Source: Rotaria sordida
Taxonomy: Eukaryota > Rotifera > Eurotatoria > Philodinida > Philodinidae
NCBI GenBank assembly: GCA_905250125.1
Contig: CAJNOL010000137.1
Span: 168,853 to 232,852, forward strand
Reading direction: 5' to 3'
DNA: 64,000 nucleotides
The stretch's first letter is position 1; each line of letters begins with the position of its first letter. The notes below the pieces were generated by a model. The model saw only the letters and a program-made list of their open reading frames with translations, was not told the DNA's origin and did no database searches. The position numbers and the translations under genes are program-made. This document shows, in pieces, positions 35,239 to 45,648 of the stretch.

Positions 35239-36009
35239 TTAAGATATTTTTTGCGGTATAATCCTTTCTTTCAGAAAATGGCATAACCATTGATTACTAC
35301 TTATCATTTCTTCTTTAGTCGATATTTTAACTGATTTCAATCGTTGTTGTTCATATTCACGTATTGCTTTTCAATTTGCTTGAGATAACTGAACAGAGTC
35401 ACTTACCCATTTTTTATGATCATCGTCTGATTCAACAATAGAATGTACTGTAGACATAGTTATAACTAGATATCGGCGTGACCAAAATGTCGTGACCAAA
35501 GAAAAAAAAAGTTATTCGATTATAGTTTCAATAGTAAATGTGAGAACCGAAACCTATTTAACTATTCTTGTTCAGAATTTTCTTCTCTTCAAAATGGTAT
35601 ATAAAAGTCGAAGAATCTGATGATCCATGACAGAGAAAATCACATCACATTAGTCGTGACCAATTCTGGTCACGGTCAGTTACGACGTTTTCTGGTCACG
35701 ACTAATGTGATGCAAGTTTCTCTGTTATGGATCATTGGATTCTCCGACTTTTATATATCATTCTGGAGAGAAGAAAATTCTGAACAAGAATAGTTAAATA
35801 AGTTTCGATTCTCACATTTACTATTGAAACTATAATCGAATAACTTTTTTTTCTTTGGTCACGACATTCTGGTCACGCCGATGTCTAGTTGTAAGTGGAT
35901 CATGTTGAGAAGATAATTTATCTTTCATTTGTTGACGCGAAGACTTATATTGTAGTTCAGAAATAAGAGTTCTGTGTAAATCCGAACTAAAGCGAGTATT
36001 TTTGGACAT
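35239..36009 (-). pseudogene. Small ORF of unknown family split by a foldback element
   Basis: From the ATG at 36009 the frame reads MSKNTRFSSDLHRTLISELQ and on to SSQHDPLT, where the 420-bp element begins. Beyond it the reading resumes as MSTVHSIVESDDDHKKWVSD and runs to KERIIPQKIS and TAA at 35239-35241. Removing the element and one target copy gives 342 bases, an exact multiple of three. One TGA remains inside (QAN*KAIREYEQ). The protein would be small, charged and helical; I do not recognise it. The insertion and the TGA make it a pseudogene unless the insertion is only in one allele. Confidence 0.5.
35466..35885. mobile_element. 420-bp foldback element
   Basis: The element is almost entirely one inverted repeat. 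The left arm (AGATATCGGCGTGACCAAAA, then TGTCGTGACCAAAG) is mirrored at the right end (CTTTGGTCACGACATTCTGG, then TCACGCCGATGTC). The arms of about 200 bases match closely through to a short centre with two further GGTCACG copies. Flanks TAGTTATAA (35457-35465) and TAGTTGTAA (35886-35894) are a 9-bp target duplication with one difference. It has no coding capacity. The long near-perfect arms suggest a fairly recent insertion. Confidence 0.8.
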
Positions 36010-36394
36010 ACTGTTTAATAAATTAGGTATAATCGACAGGTATAATCCTTTAAAATGGATGTTCCCAACTATCCAAATAATTAAAATGAATAAAATTCGA
36101 CGCTAATTTTTTCAATTAAATAACTATTTTCAATACTGTTATGTTCTTGTTTAGGTTCGAAAGAACATGATGATGGAAGAACATAAACTTTTACTTCTAT
36201 TTCATAAAGCTCTATCTAAACATGTATAATAACATGTATAAATATCATCAAAGAAAAGAGAGAAAGAAGAAAGGGACACGACACAACAGAAATACAAACA
36301 AGATGAACAATCGTAACCATTTAGATGTCGTGTCATAATACTCTTTTTAATGGTTTATGAAAAAAGGGCCAGTTATTTTTAATTATAAAACAAG

Positions 36395-37515
36395 AAATTT
36401 ACTGTTGAATTCACAGTAATTATCAGATAAATTGGAATGAGGTTGACAAATGTTAGTTGTGCAAGTACCAATAGTAATACGATTATTATATTCTTGTTCC
36501 TTATCTCCAAGGAGATCAAATTCATCACACTTAGCAGGCAGTTGTAATTGATGTGATTGGCTTTTTTTTGGTTATTCTAAAATATCTTTATTGATTTGAT
36601 CTTTGAGTTGTTTTTGAAATTCGTCAATACTTGATGGGTCACAACTTGCTTACTTTAATAAATATATAGCATCGAGATCACTAATTGATTTTATAACACC
36701 TCTAACTAATAAAAACTCCAATTGATTACTCGCTTCGTTAACATGTTCTCCATTTGACAGTTTTTGAAGTGTTATTGAATGTGTAGTGTTGTTTGCTGAT
36801 GAAATTTCCAAATGATGCATAATGTGAGATACTTCATGAAATACTCTAATTAATAATGAACCCAGTATTGTACTTGTATTTCAATATCTGATGACAAGTC
36901 CCATTTTCAACTAGAAAAAAAAGAATCATCTGCTTCTTATCCTCTGTCTTGTCTAAACAAATGCTGAAATCTTTCTTATGTGCAGATTGGTCAACAATAT
37001 TCAAAGATTGAATCCTTTTCAAAGCATAGGTTTCAACAATTTCTAAGCAATCTTGTTACATGAGTGTTCTGAATCCATCTCTTACAATCAAAGACTATGG
37101 CAGCAGAAATTATAAATGTTCTTACTTACTCATATCTTCAATATGGTAGAAGGAATAGTTTTAAGCTCCATTAACTAGGATTTGACAATTAAAATAAATG
37201 AGTGCACAATAATTTGATGGTAATACGCTAACGTATAATTCATGTTCTAATTTATTGATAATTAACTCAAGATAATCTCTAACTTAATCCAATATTACAC
37301 TTTGATTTTCTTTTTGCATAAGTTCATGATAAGAATCAACAACAAACTTAATTTGAATTACATAGTTTAATAAATTCTAAAACTTTTCAAATGTTATACC
37401 TGTAGTGTCAACCAATTAGATTGGATTTTCGATCACATTAAAAAAAAGGTAACTACCTCTTCCTGAGAACAACATAGTTTTTGTTGGTCACCAAATATAA
37501 TATACCTGTAATAAT
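36395..37515 (-). pseudogene. Decayed multi-exon gene of unknown family
   Basis: The minus strand is protein-like over 1.1 kb in shifting frames: a spliced-looking exon near 37505-37458 (acceptor ATTACAG, IIFGDQQKLCCSQEE, donor GTAGTT); then VVDSYHELMQKENQSVILD and LELIINKLEHELYVSVLPSN; then VFHEVSHIMHHLEISS, LEFLLVRGVIKSISDLDAIY and PAKCDEFDLLGDKEQEYNNR, ending with GTCTTNICQPHSNLSDNYCE. Stops interrupt it repeatedly. HEVSH resembles a zinc-protease HExxH motif, but nothing else supports a protease. I cannot name the family. Confidence 0.45.
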
Positions 37516-38190
37516 ATATGACAACAACATAGTAAATCGAGAGGGAAGAACAGTAGGAAATAAATAATAGAAAAGAAACGAGATCAAAGAAAATTTTAGC
37601 ACAAAAGACTCAAAATTTTGAAATCAAAAAAGTTTATTTTAGGTGGATGCAGCTCTCTTATTAGATTAAAATGTATTTTTATATGAGTAAATTCTTCAAA
37701 AAAACAAGCAAGTTCAAAGCACAGCAATATCAAAAATATAACTTAACAGATTAGCTATGATGTATATTTAGCGAACTTTAGATAAAAAGTTGATTCTGTT
37801 ATTGACATATTTTTGTTTAAATTGACTGACTTCGGAAAACAAATTCACATTACCTCTGAAGGTATCTTTTAAGACTCACCGTTTCTTCGCTAAACTCCTG
37901 GGTGTGCTACTTACTAGATAAACAATGTAACAATACTAATAACCTTTGTAGTAGTTATATAGCAAGTTGAATTTTGTGTTTCATCACAAGGCATAGTAAC
38001 ACAATATGCTCATCGTTCTTATTCTCATTGACAAAGATTAGTTAAAATGTTTTTAATTTTCTCTAACATATTTTCTCTGGTGTGAATGTGTGTTCTTTCC
38101 ATTTACATTCAATACCTACACCCTCCAGACGTATACTTCTCGATGAGTTTTTCTTGCATGGTGTATCGCAATGAGAAAGGAGTGGTAGCA
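37516..38190. other. Gene-free spacer
   Basis: AT-rich DNA between the decayed gene and the tandem repeats. Nothing recognised, apart from a short GT/AC-rich hairpin-like patch at about 38080-38130. Confidence 0.45.
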
Positions 38191-38684
38191 GGTCAGAAAC
38201 CTGTTTTTCCTAGGAAAGCCTCAGCTTGTGGCAAATAACCCCTCTTGAAAATGGCACCATTGGATTCAGCATAAAATTCTGTATCTATCACAACCATTAA
38301 AAACTATAGCACAGATACATAACCGAATCCGGACCATGTTTGCTCCTGAATAAATGGTCAGAAACCTGTTTTTCCAAGGTAACCCCCAGTTTTTGGCAGA
38401 TAACCCCCTTGAAAATGGTACCATTGGATTCAGCATAAAATTCTGCATCTAGCACAACCACTGAAAACTATAGCATAGACACACAATCGAATCCGCACCA
38501 CGTTTACTTCCGAAAAAGGGGTCGGAAATCTGTTTTTTCCAGGAAACCCCCAGTTTTTGGCAGATAACCCCCTTGAAAATGGTACCATTGAATTCAGCAT
38601 AAAATTCTGCATCTAGCACAACCACTGAAAACTATAGCACAAATGTATAATCGAATCGGGACATGAAATATCGAATCTAGTGCT
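38191..38684. repeat. Tandem repeat, 164-165-bp unit, three copies
   Basis: Units begin with GGTCAGAAACCTGTTTTTCC near 38191, 38356 and 38520, giving periods of 165 and 164 bases. Shared inner landmarks are the CCCCCTTGAAAATGG string and CATTGGATTCAGCATAAAAT. Copies 2 and 3 are the closest pair. Minus-strand ORFs of 60 codons recur once per unit but merely reflect the repeat. Confidence 0.9.
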
Positions 38685-38700
38685 AACTTTTCTGACGTTT

Positions 38701-39217
38701 CTGATTGATATTTTAGAATTCAATATTTATATCAATTTCAATTGATATTTAAAAAATGAAATAGTTATATTAATTCAGATTAATAGCATAAAAGTTAAAC
38801 GTTTATATGGAGTGAAATCCATATTAAAATAATGAAATAGTTACACACATTTCAATTGATATTTAAAAAAGGTGATAGCTACATTATTTCCAATTAATCT
38901 TATGAAAATCAAAGATCTATATTAATTCAAGTTGATATTAGAAAAATCAAATATTTATATTGATTGGAATTTATATGATAAAAATCAAACATGTCTATTA
39001 CTTCTGATTGATATTATAGAAATACAATATTTATAATAATTTCAATTGATATTAAGAAAGTTAAATATCTATATTAATTCCAATATATATTATATAAATG
39101 TAGCATTTATATGAATGTCAATGGATATTATCAAAATCAAATAGTTATATCAATTCCAAGTGATATTGTAAAAGGCAAATGTTTATATTGATTCGAGTAG
39201 ATGTTAGAAATCATGAA
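38701..39217. repeat. Minisatellite, about 38-bp unit, 13-14 copies
   Basis: Diverged units of 37-39 bases with a consensus close to CAATTGATATTATAAAAATC followed by AAATATTTATATTAATT run without a break directly after the 164-bp array. Units differ at many positions, so the array is old. Confidence 0.85.
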
Positions 39218-39228
39218 ATATTGAGTTG

Positions 39229-39435
39229 TTAGTGTTGATGACGATTATCTACGAATATGATTTTCCTTCCATGTGAAAGCTGTTCATTAAAGTCATTTTG
39301 ATTTAATCCATATTTGAAAAATAAATCAACATGGCAATGGCCATCATACATCGGTAAGGTGAGTAGCAAATGATATTTGTTTTTACACGAACATTTATTG
39401 TTAAGACTGTTTTCACAAATAGCAATCATTTCCAC
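39229..39435 (-). pseudogene. TatD-like hydrolase N-terminal fragment
   Basis: The frame ends LPMYDGHCHVDLFFKYGLNQ then FNEQLSHGRKIIFVDNRHQH and a stop. The H-x-H-x-D motif (HCHVD) near the start of a beta strand is the first metal-binding motif of TatD-type amidohydrolase-fold nucleases, and a YDxHCHVDLFF version is familiar from bdelloid-type members. The rest of the enzyme should lie at lower coordinates, but the 38-bp minisatellite is found there, so the gene is cut off. The 5' part before LPMYDGH may include an unspliced intron. Confidence 0.45.
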
Positions 39436-40999
39436 AAAGTAAGTTTCAACTATGAGAGCAATCGAATGAATTGAAAAGAACGCAAAAATGAACTATTTTA
39501 TTCATTCATTGAAACATGGATCACCCTGCTTTACATCCGACAGGTAATAAACAAACATTTAACATGATCCATTGTTTATCCGTCTGACGAACAATGCCAG
39601 TATGATAATGACAAAATAAATCAATAATCATCAGATATATGTCTTTCAACTTAAATATATCATCAAGTTTATTATATATGTATTTAAATCATGTCTTTAT
39701 CGAATACTGGAATTTTATGTTACTCCATTTAATCCGACTGTTTAAGATAACCTTACATTTAATCTGATGATTAATTATAACTTAACTCATATGTTTCCAC
39801 TTAAACTCCTCTCTGAATTGGTACATTAATAATGTAAAAAATTTGTTTGTCACATATCTATGTTTGCTTTTGTTCTTGTTTTCTACAAAATTTAATCTTT
39901 CATTTTGTTCCTGATGATGTGACCAGACGGGCCACGAAAGCTTGAATGTAAATATTTTTCTGATGGAAAATTAATAAAAATAAAAATGATTTTTTCACAG
40001 CAGTTATCTCGTTTCTTTTCAACAACATAGTATCTAAAAAACGAGAAAATTTAAGCTTTTCGCGAGTGACAGATATAAGGTGTGGTTGTACCTGTGGAGT
40101 TAAAAAAATCAAAAACAAAAGGTACTGAAATGACAAAACGGACAAAAAAATTCATGTTTTTCAAATTCATTGATTAAAATGTCGCTGTTCATTAATGAAC
40201 TTGAAAAACATCAATTTTTATGTCCGTTTCATTATCGAAAATGCCGTTTTTTTGTATTTTTGACATAAAATTCACAGAAGCCATGAATTGTTGTTGATTT
40301 TTTAACTCTATGCGTGAGTATGGGCCTATTCTTCAACGAGCACCACACATACACTTCTCTCCAAGTTGTTGTTTGCTTCTCCAATTTTTGTATTTTTTCT
40401 TTAATTTTCTCTTTTGATTTTTTTCTCTATTTTCTATTATCTTTAGTTCTTGTTATTGTTTCAAATAATAATAGAAAATAATTTAAAAAAATATATAAAC
40501 AAAATAGTTCTTGAAAAAATCATCGTTCCATTGAGTGCATACTTTTCTCATCGATATTAGTCATCGGTCTAATACGTCTACTCATCTTATTAACTCTCGT
40601 AATTTGAAGAATTCTAAGTCCATTTAGTGAGAGATATCCGAGCGAGCAACTATCCTATATGTATCGGGACATACGTGGTACGATTCCCCTCCGAGGCATC
40701 GTCTTTAGTTCTCTTTTTTCTTCACTTCGCTGTATATTCATTACTCACACGTCTAGTCCGCGATGAATCTATATGCGTTTATTCTCTTTCTTAACGTGAA
40801 GCTGCTGTTAGTTACTCTGACGATGAGGTCGAGAAAGAATGAGTAAAAGAAAAAGAGAAAAAGTGAAGCAAAAATATTCGAGAAGCACATGCATGCAAAA
40901 AAAAAGCAGAATGAATGATAGTATGCAACAAGTGCAATTGGTTTTGTAGCAAAAACCTTGTTACTTTGTCTCAATTCGCAATAATCAAATTCACGTGTG
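39436..40999. other. Gene-free spacer, upstream of the phosphatase gene
   Basis: Includes an imperfect hairpin at about 40139-40228 (GACAAAAAAATTCATGTTTT against AAAACATCAATTTTTATGTC). The T-rich GGTTTTGTAG ending at 40949 looks like a splice acceptor 50 bases before the next ATG. Otherwise nothing is recognised. Confidence 0.45.
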
Positions 41000-42649
41000 A
41001 TGAATGGATATTTTAGCACACATTGTTCATCCAACACTAGAGATCAAAACAATCATGCGCTTCAAAATCGGGTAATCAGAAGGTGTCAGATAAGCAGCGT
41101 TTTGCATCCACATGTCAACAGTCGACGAACACATCGATGGAGACTTTTATTCCTTCTCGCATTTATTGTAATCGCTTTCTACTTACTCGTCTGGCAGCCG
41201 TTCTTTTCTGACCTCGCTGTCATCGGGATCTGGAAAGTACGCAATTATGCCTATCAAAAACGCTATTGGGACACGATTCTTATGCCAAGCCGTTCGCTCT
41301 GTCATATGCGAAAGTATCCACTTCTTTACGTTCTATCGTCGACGAATGCCGATCTCGTTTGGGAAATGTCATGTCGTCCATTAAATGATATTTATTTGGA
41401 ATGTTACACTATCGACTTAAACTCTTCCAACAACGCTCACCAGTACATCTCTATTATTGTTCGACCAATCAGTTTGGATGAAGTGCACTGGGTGTACCGT
41501 GCTCATCTCGGATCCTTACGAGCACAAACACAGTATCAGTATGAGATCTTTTCAATGAAAAATGGAAAACGTATATTTCATCATCCAAAACAAGAGTTCT
41601 ACTGGGTAGGAGAGGGCGGAAACGAAACACTTCATATCGGAATTATTAGTGACAATCAATATGGTCTTCGAACTTTCATGACTATCTTGCGTTCTCTCGT
41701 CAGCCTTCCCACCTCTTATCCCTTGCAATATACGACATCTTCCGCCAGCAAAGGTTTTCCACACTATCTCGTTCATGCAGGCGATGCAGTTCAGTCTTAT
41801 AATTCTCTTGAAGAATGGCAAACGAATTTTGCTGATCCGCTATCATCCGCTTGGAGTAATGGACAAATGCACTCCGTACCGGCGATCCTCTATGCCCATG
41901 GTAATCACGACCAAGATACAACAAACTTATACACATACACAACCGGACCACGAAAAGGCGAAAATTGGTTCAGTGCAACTCTGGGTACAGCTCGTTTCGT
42001 CGTGCTCGATTCGCAACCATCGAAACTGTTTGAAACTCAAATTGACTGGCTTCAACGGGAAATTCGTTTAAAGACATGGAGTGGTGCATCATTCCGAATT
42101 GCCATTGTTCATATTGCACCCTTCATCGAATACTGGGATCCCCGTGCATGGGAAGAACTTGGTGAGAAACACTGGGGAAATTATGTACGAACACAATTAG
42201 TACCGATCCTCATGAGTGGTGGAGTGGATTTGATTATCAGTGGACATCAGCATGCCTATTCACGAGGATGGATTTCGAACGAAGTGGCGAAAGAGCTCAC
42301 CAAAGACGAATTGAAAGTTAGCACGAACAAGAGTGGAAAACGTGAACATGTGCAGTTTATGACTAACAGTTGGAAGCGAAGACGTAATTTACAAGGCAAG
42401 GATAACTTCACTTATTCTGTCGGTCGCCTTCGAGAGGGTACAATGATAACAGTAATCGGCGGCGCTGGAGGTCAGCTTGATTTGGAACGGGTTGAGGACT
42501 GGGGCTTTTACGAGACAAGCCTAACTGGACGACACAACTTTGCAGTGATTACATTGGATCGTGGAGGATTTCGCTTGATGTGGAGAGCGTACGATATGAA
42601 TATTCAGTTAATAGATAAATTTGAACTTTTACGAACATACGGTGACTGA
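41000..42649 (+). CDS. Purple-acid-phosphatase-like metallophosphoesterase, type II membrane protein
   Basis: Single intronless frame of 549 residues from the ATG at 41000 (the preceding in-frame GTG is not needed). A basic N-terminus and one transmembrane helix (about 47-65) give a type II topology with the enzyme outside or in the lumen. Residues 100-205 look like the beta-sandwich domain that precedes the catalytic domain in purple acid phosphatases. Catalytic motifs: ISDNQYG (Asp218), HAGDAV (Asp262), AHGNHD (Asn302, His303), VHIAP (His371) and SGHQHAYSR (His416, His418). These bind the two metals that hydrolyse phosphate esters. The first motif is SDNQ rather than the usual GDxG/Y, so metal preference may differ. 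Base composition is visibly richer in G and C than its surroundings. With no introns, horizontal origin is plausible, as inference. Confidence 0.88.
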   Translation: MNGYFSTHCSSNTRDQNNHALQNRVIRRCQISSVLHPHVNSRRTHRWRLLFLLAFIVIAFYLLVWQPFFSDLAVIGIWKVRNYAYQKRYWDTILMPSRSLCHMRKYPLLYVLSSTNADLVWEMSCRPLNDIYLECYTIDLNSSNNAHQYISIIVRPISLDEVHWVYRAHLGSLRAQTQYQYEIFSMKNGKRIFHHPKQEFYWVGEGGNETLHIGIISDNQYGLRTFMTILRSLVSLPTSYPLQYTTSSASKGFPHYLVHAGDAVQSYNSLEEWQTNFADPLSSAWSNGQMHSVPAILYAHGNHDQDTTNLYTYTTGPRKGENWFSATLGTARFVVLDSQPSKLFETQIDWLQREIRLKTWSGASFRIAIVHIAPFIEYWDPRAWEELGEKHWGNYVRTQLVPILMSGGVDLIISGHQHAYSRGWISNEVAKELTKDELKVSTNKSGKREHVQFMTNSWKRRRNLQGKDNFTYSVGRLREGTMITVIGGAGGQLDLERVEDWGFYETSLTGRHNFAVITLDRGGFRLMWRAYDMNIQLIDKFELLRTYGD

Positions 42650-43600
42650 AATGTCTCAGGATTTATTTTGAATAGAATAAATTAGATCTATAATTCTAAT
42701 CAAATTTAGATGAGAACGCAAGGGTACTACATCATAATTATTGCAACAGATCATACCACGGAAAGCAATCGATCTGGATAAAGTGATACAATAGCAGCAG
42801 CATATATAAGCAGATGCTTGTTCAAATGATTCAAATCAGAGAGAGAGAGAAAGAGAGTACTATCCCTTTTTTCGAAATTAAAGTCGTAGTGACATATGAG
42901 GATATCAACCTAAAAACAGATGCACTAGGCGGAAACATCAAGCGCCGAAGGCAATTTATAGTTATGACAAGATTCTAACATAAGAGACGAGAGAACAAAC
43001 ATTGACAACAATATTTGGGGGAACGAATACAAATGACTCGGTGTAATCGAACGTAAGCAAATAACACAAGCTCAAGCACAGAAAAGCTTCATTACTTGTC
43101 AATCGCTAGCATTTGAAATAACAGAAGGCACTAGCCCCACGCATTAACAAATAGTTGGATTAATAATCTATATACTACAGGAAACAAAATGAGAATGCTA
43201 ACAAGTAACTGAAATACAACACGGATGAGTTGAGTCTGGTACAATTCGATAATAAATAAACAGTGTCCTATATTCAAATATACTTAGTGAAAGGCGCACG
43301 GAAATGGCTTATTAACAACCGAACAACGAATCACATTTTGCTAAACTCTCAAAAAACCACATCGATGTATTGTTTTCAAAGAAGTCTCAATCATGCATGT
43401 TGACCAACGACAACAAAGTTTAGAAGAAATCATCATGCACTATTACAATGAACTAATGGCATTGTTTGATGTCATCAATCTTCAAATGAGTGAAACATTG
43501 AAAGTTAGTTAATATTTGAATAGATAATGGCACGTCCATGATTTGGGACATTCGGTAAAACGATTACTTTTGTAAATAATGTCATAGCATCAGAATATCG
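42650..43600. other. Gene-free spacer with one short ORF
   Basis: Purine-rich microsatellite near 42836-42858 (GAGAGAGAGAAAGAGAG). A 39-codon ORF at 43393-43512 (MHVDQRQQSLEEIIMHYYNE) is coding-like, and the GTTAGT near its stop could be a splice donor, but no following exon was found. Confidence 0.4.
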
Positions 43601-44085
43601 CTATTCTTTATTGGTACATGAGTCTAATAAATTTAAAAGTAATAATTCTTTCACATTTTCTTCATTAATTGATTGAGTGAAAGGATCAAATATACTATAA
43701 TCTTTTAGTTTATCTATTTCATTGTTGTCATCACTAAATGTAAGAAGAATCACTTTTAATTTCGACGATAATTGATTAAACTCGGTATCGGTAATATTCT
43801 TCAATTTATGATTATTGTATTTCAACTATTTTCAGATGATTTGGACAATCAGTATTTAATATGAGAGTAGTTAATGTTGTTAAATTCCATTCATTTGATT
43901 CTTCATTTAAAATGGATGTTTTCTAAACAGCCATTAAATTGAAGTTTTTACTTTTTCCAATAACATTAGCTAAAAAATTGCTTCCATATTTGGATGAATC
44001 ATCTCATATTTGACCGCCAGTAAAAAGAATATATGGATTTTTCAATAATCGACGAAGTGAGACATATGAGCACAACTTACTTAAT
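43601..44085 (-). pseudogene. Broken coding region of unknown family
   Basis: Protein-like minus-strand sequence in two or more frames: LRRLLKNPYILFTGGQI, a stop, then DDSSKYGSNFLANVIGKSKN, another stop, NEESNEWNLTTLTTLILNTD, and after a frameshift near 43815 a 75-codon frame starting LKYNNHKLKNITDTEFNQLS that runs to TAA at 43601. The NTDCPNHLKIVEIQ phrase is reminiscent of bdelloid leucine-rich or F-box-like families, but I cannot assign it. Stops and frameshift make it a pseudogene. Confidence 0.4.
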
Positions 44086-45648
44086 TGTATCAGTGTGTTT
44101 TATACAGCTATGCTGTTGAAGAACTATTGATATAGCTACACACAACCATACTAGAAACGAAAACATGGTATCAAAATTCTTACAGAAAAATGACGAAGAA
44201 TGTTATCCTGTCTTTTGCTAGTTTTCTCATACAATTTTCATTGTTCGAACTTAGATACTCTCTTACGCATTCACTGTGCAATATTCTCTGAAATTTTTGA
44301 TACAGATTATAGTGGGTAATGTTTCAGATCACAATTTGAGCATAGGACTTTGTTTAAAGCCTAAGGTTCTGTGATGAAGATTTATAAAAAATTCGACGAT
44401 TTGGATGGGAATATTTGTATTGCTTTGTTCTTCAATCGCATCCATACGCAAACCGACAGCGATAGAAATAGTGATATCAATCAAAATATGCCCTTGCACG
44501 AGTTACATTATGTTGTTCAACATGTACTTGATGAACTAGCCTATCCTTTTTTTATTATTTCGAGAATATATCTCTTAAACTTTGTTTATAGGCAGCTGTT
44601 TCTATTTGAAACTCATCCTTCTGAATATTTTTCATTTTCCACATTTTTTTTCTTTATTTGCCTTGTTGCTATTAACTCGTTACTTTTTCTTTTATATTCC
44701 ATTTCTCTTAATTTAACAGTATTGTTGTTAATCTAACCATTGATTTAACTAGAAAAAAAATCCTATTGCGCATATTCACCATATCTACAGCAATTCTCAA
44801 CGCGAGCGCTCTTATCCATCTTGATCAATTCACAAACACTGGTATTAATTATTCTCAAAAGTTAGAATTTGATCAGTTAGTGCTTTTTATATATGAACCA
44901 TATGACGACTCGGATAAATCAATATATCATCAACCATCTTGACTGACATCTATCGCATAATTATCTATCATAGAATCATTTATCTGCACTATTTAGAATA
45001 TTTGATAACATATTCCAGTTATTGAAATTTCAAAGACGACTTTGGAATATTCTAGAACAGTTCAAGTGCCTGTTGTCTTCGGTTTCTTCGGCAGTATTGA
45101 TGCTCAATTATTCCTGAGTATCATCTCTAAGACTTATATGCTATACCAATGGATCACACTGAGTATTTCATTCTGTGTCGTTGCACTCATTAATGAGTTG
45201 TTGTCTGCTCCATTTTTTTTCTACTTTTCAAATTATTAAGTAAAACTTTACTTTTTTTTCCATCTTATTGATCATTATTGGAAACGATCAGAAAAACAAC
45301 CATCAGAAGTGATGTCGTTACAATTAAAAAAGTCTGTGACTGAAAATTTATCATGAAAGAAATACTGAAAACCGCTGTCATTTATCGATTCTGAGAATTT
45401 TTTGAAATTTTAGTTTTTATTTGATTGATTTCAATGAGATTCTACGCGCATTCTGAATTCAACATGATCTATGAAATTTAGATCTTGACGCTTAAAAGTA
45501 AATCCCATGATTTACAACATCATGTGATCTTTGTGAATATAATAAAATAGAATGTTGATATCTAATTATATGCTCAACTGTTCTTGACTATTTTTTGTTT
45601 GTCGCTATGACAAATTAGTATTCATCTAAATGGATTTTTCATCAATAA
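44086..45648. other. Spacer with a decayed exon-like ORF
   Basis: On the plus strand 44371-44540 reads IYKKFDDLDGNICIALFFNR and on to LHELHYVVQHVLDELAY, then turns into low-complexity hydrophobic codons, so only the first 57 codons look like real protein. No family is recognised and no partner exons were joined. Confidence 0.35.

Noticed and set aside
36830..36860. Zinc protease call from HEVSH in the decayed gene
   Set aside because: A single five-residue motif without other protease features is too little.
38266..38612. Two similar 60-codon minus-strand ORFs as a gene family
   Set aside because: They are the same frame through successive 164-165-bp tandem units; the period changes phase and the next unit is not open.
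40625..40705. Possible tRNA (GGTACGATTCCCCTCC resembles a T-arm)
   Set aside because: Neither the T-stem nor a 7-bp acceptor stem pairs, and no A box lies at the right distance.
41552..42071. ORFs overlapping the phosphatase gene on both strands
   Set aside because: The phosphatase frame has all catalytic motifs; the others have none.
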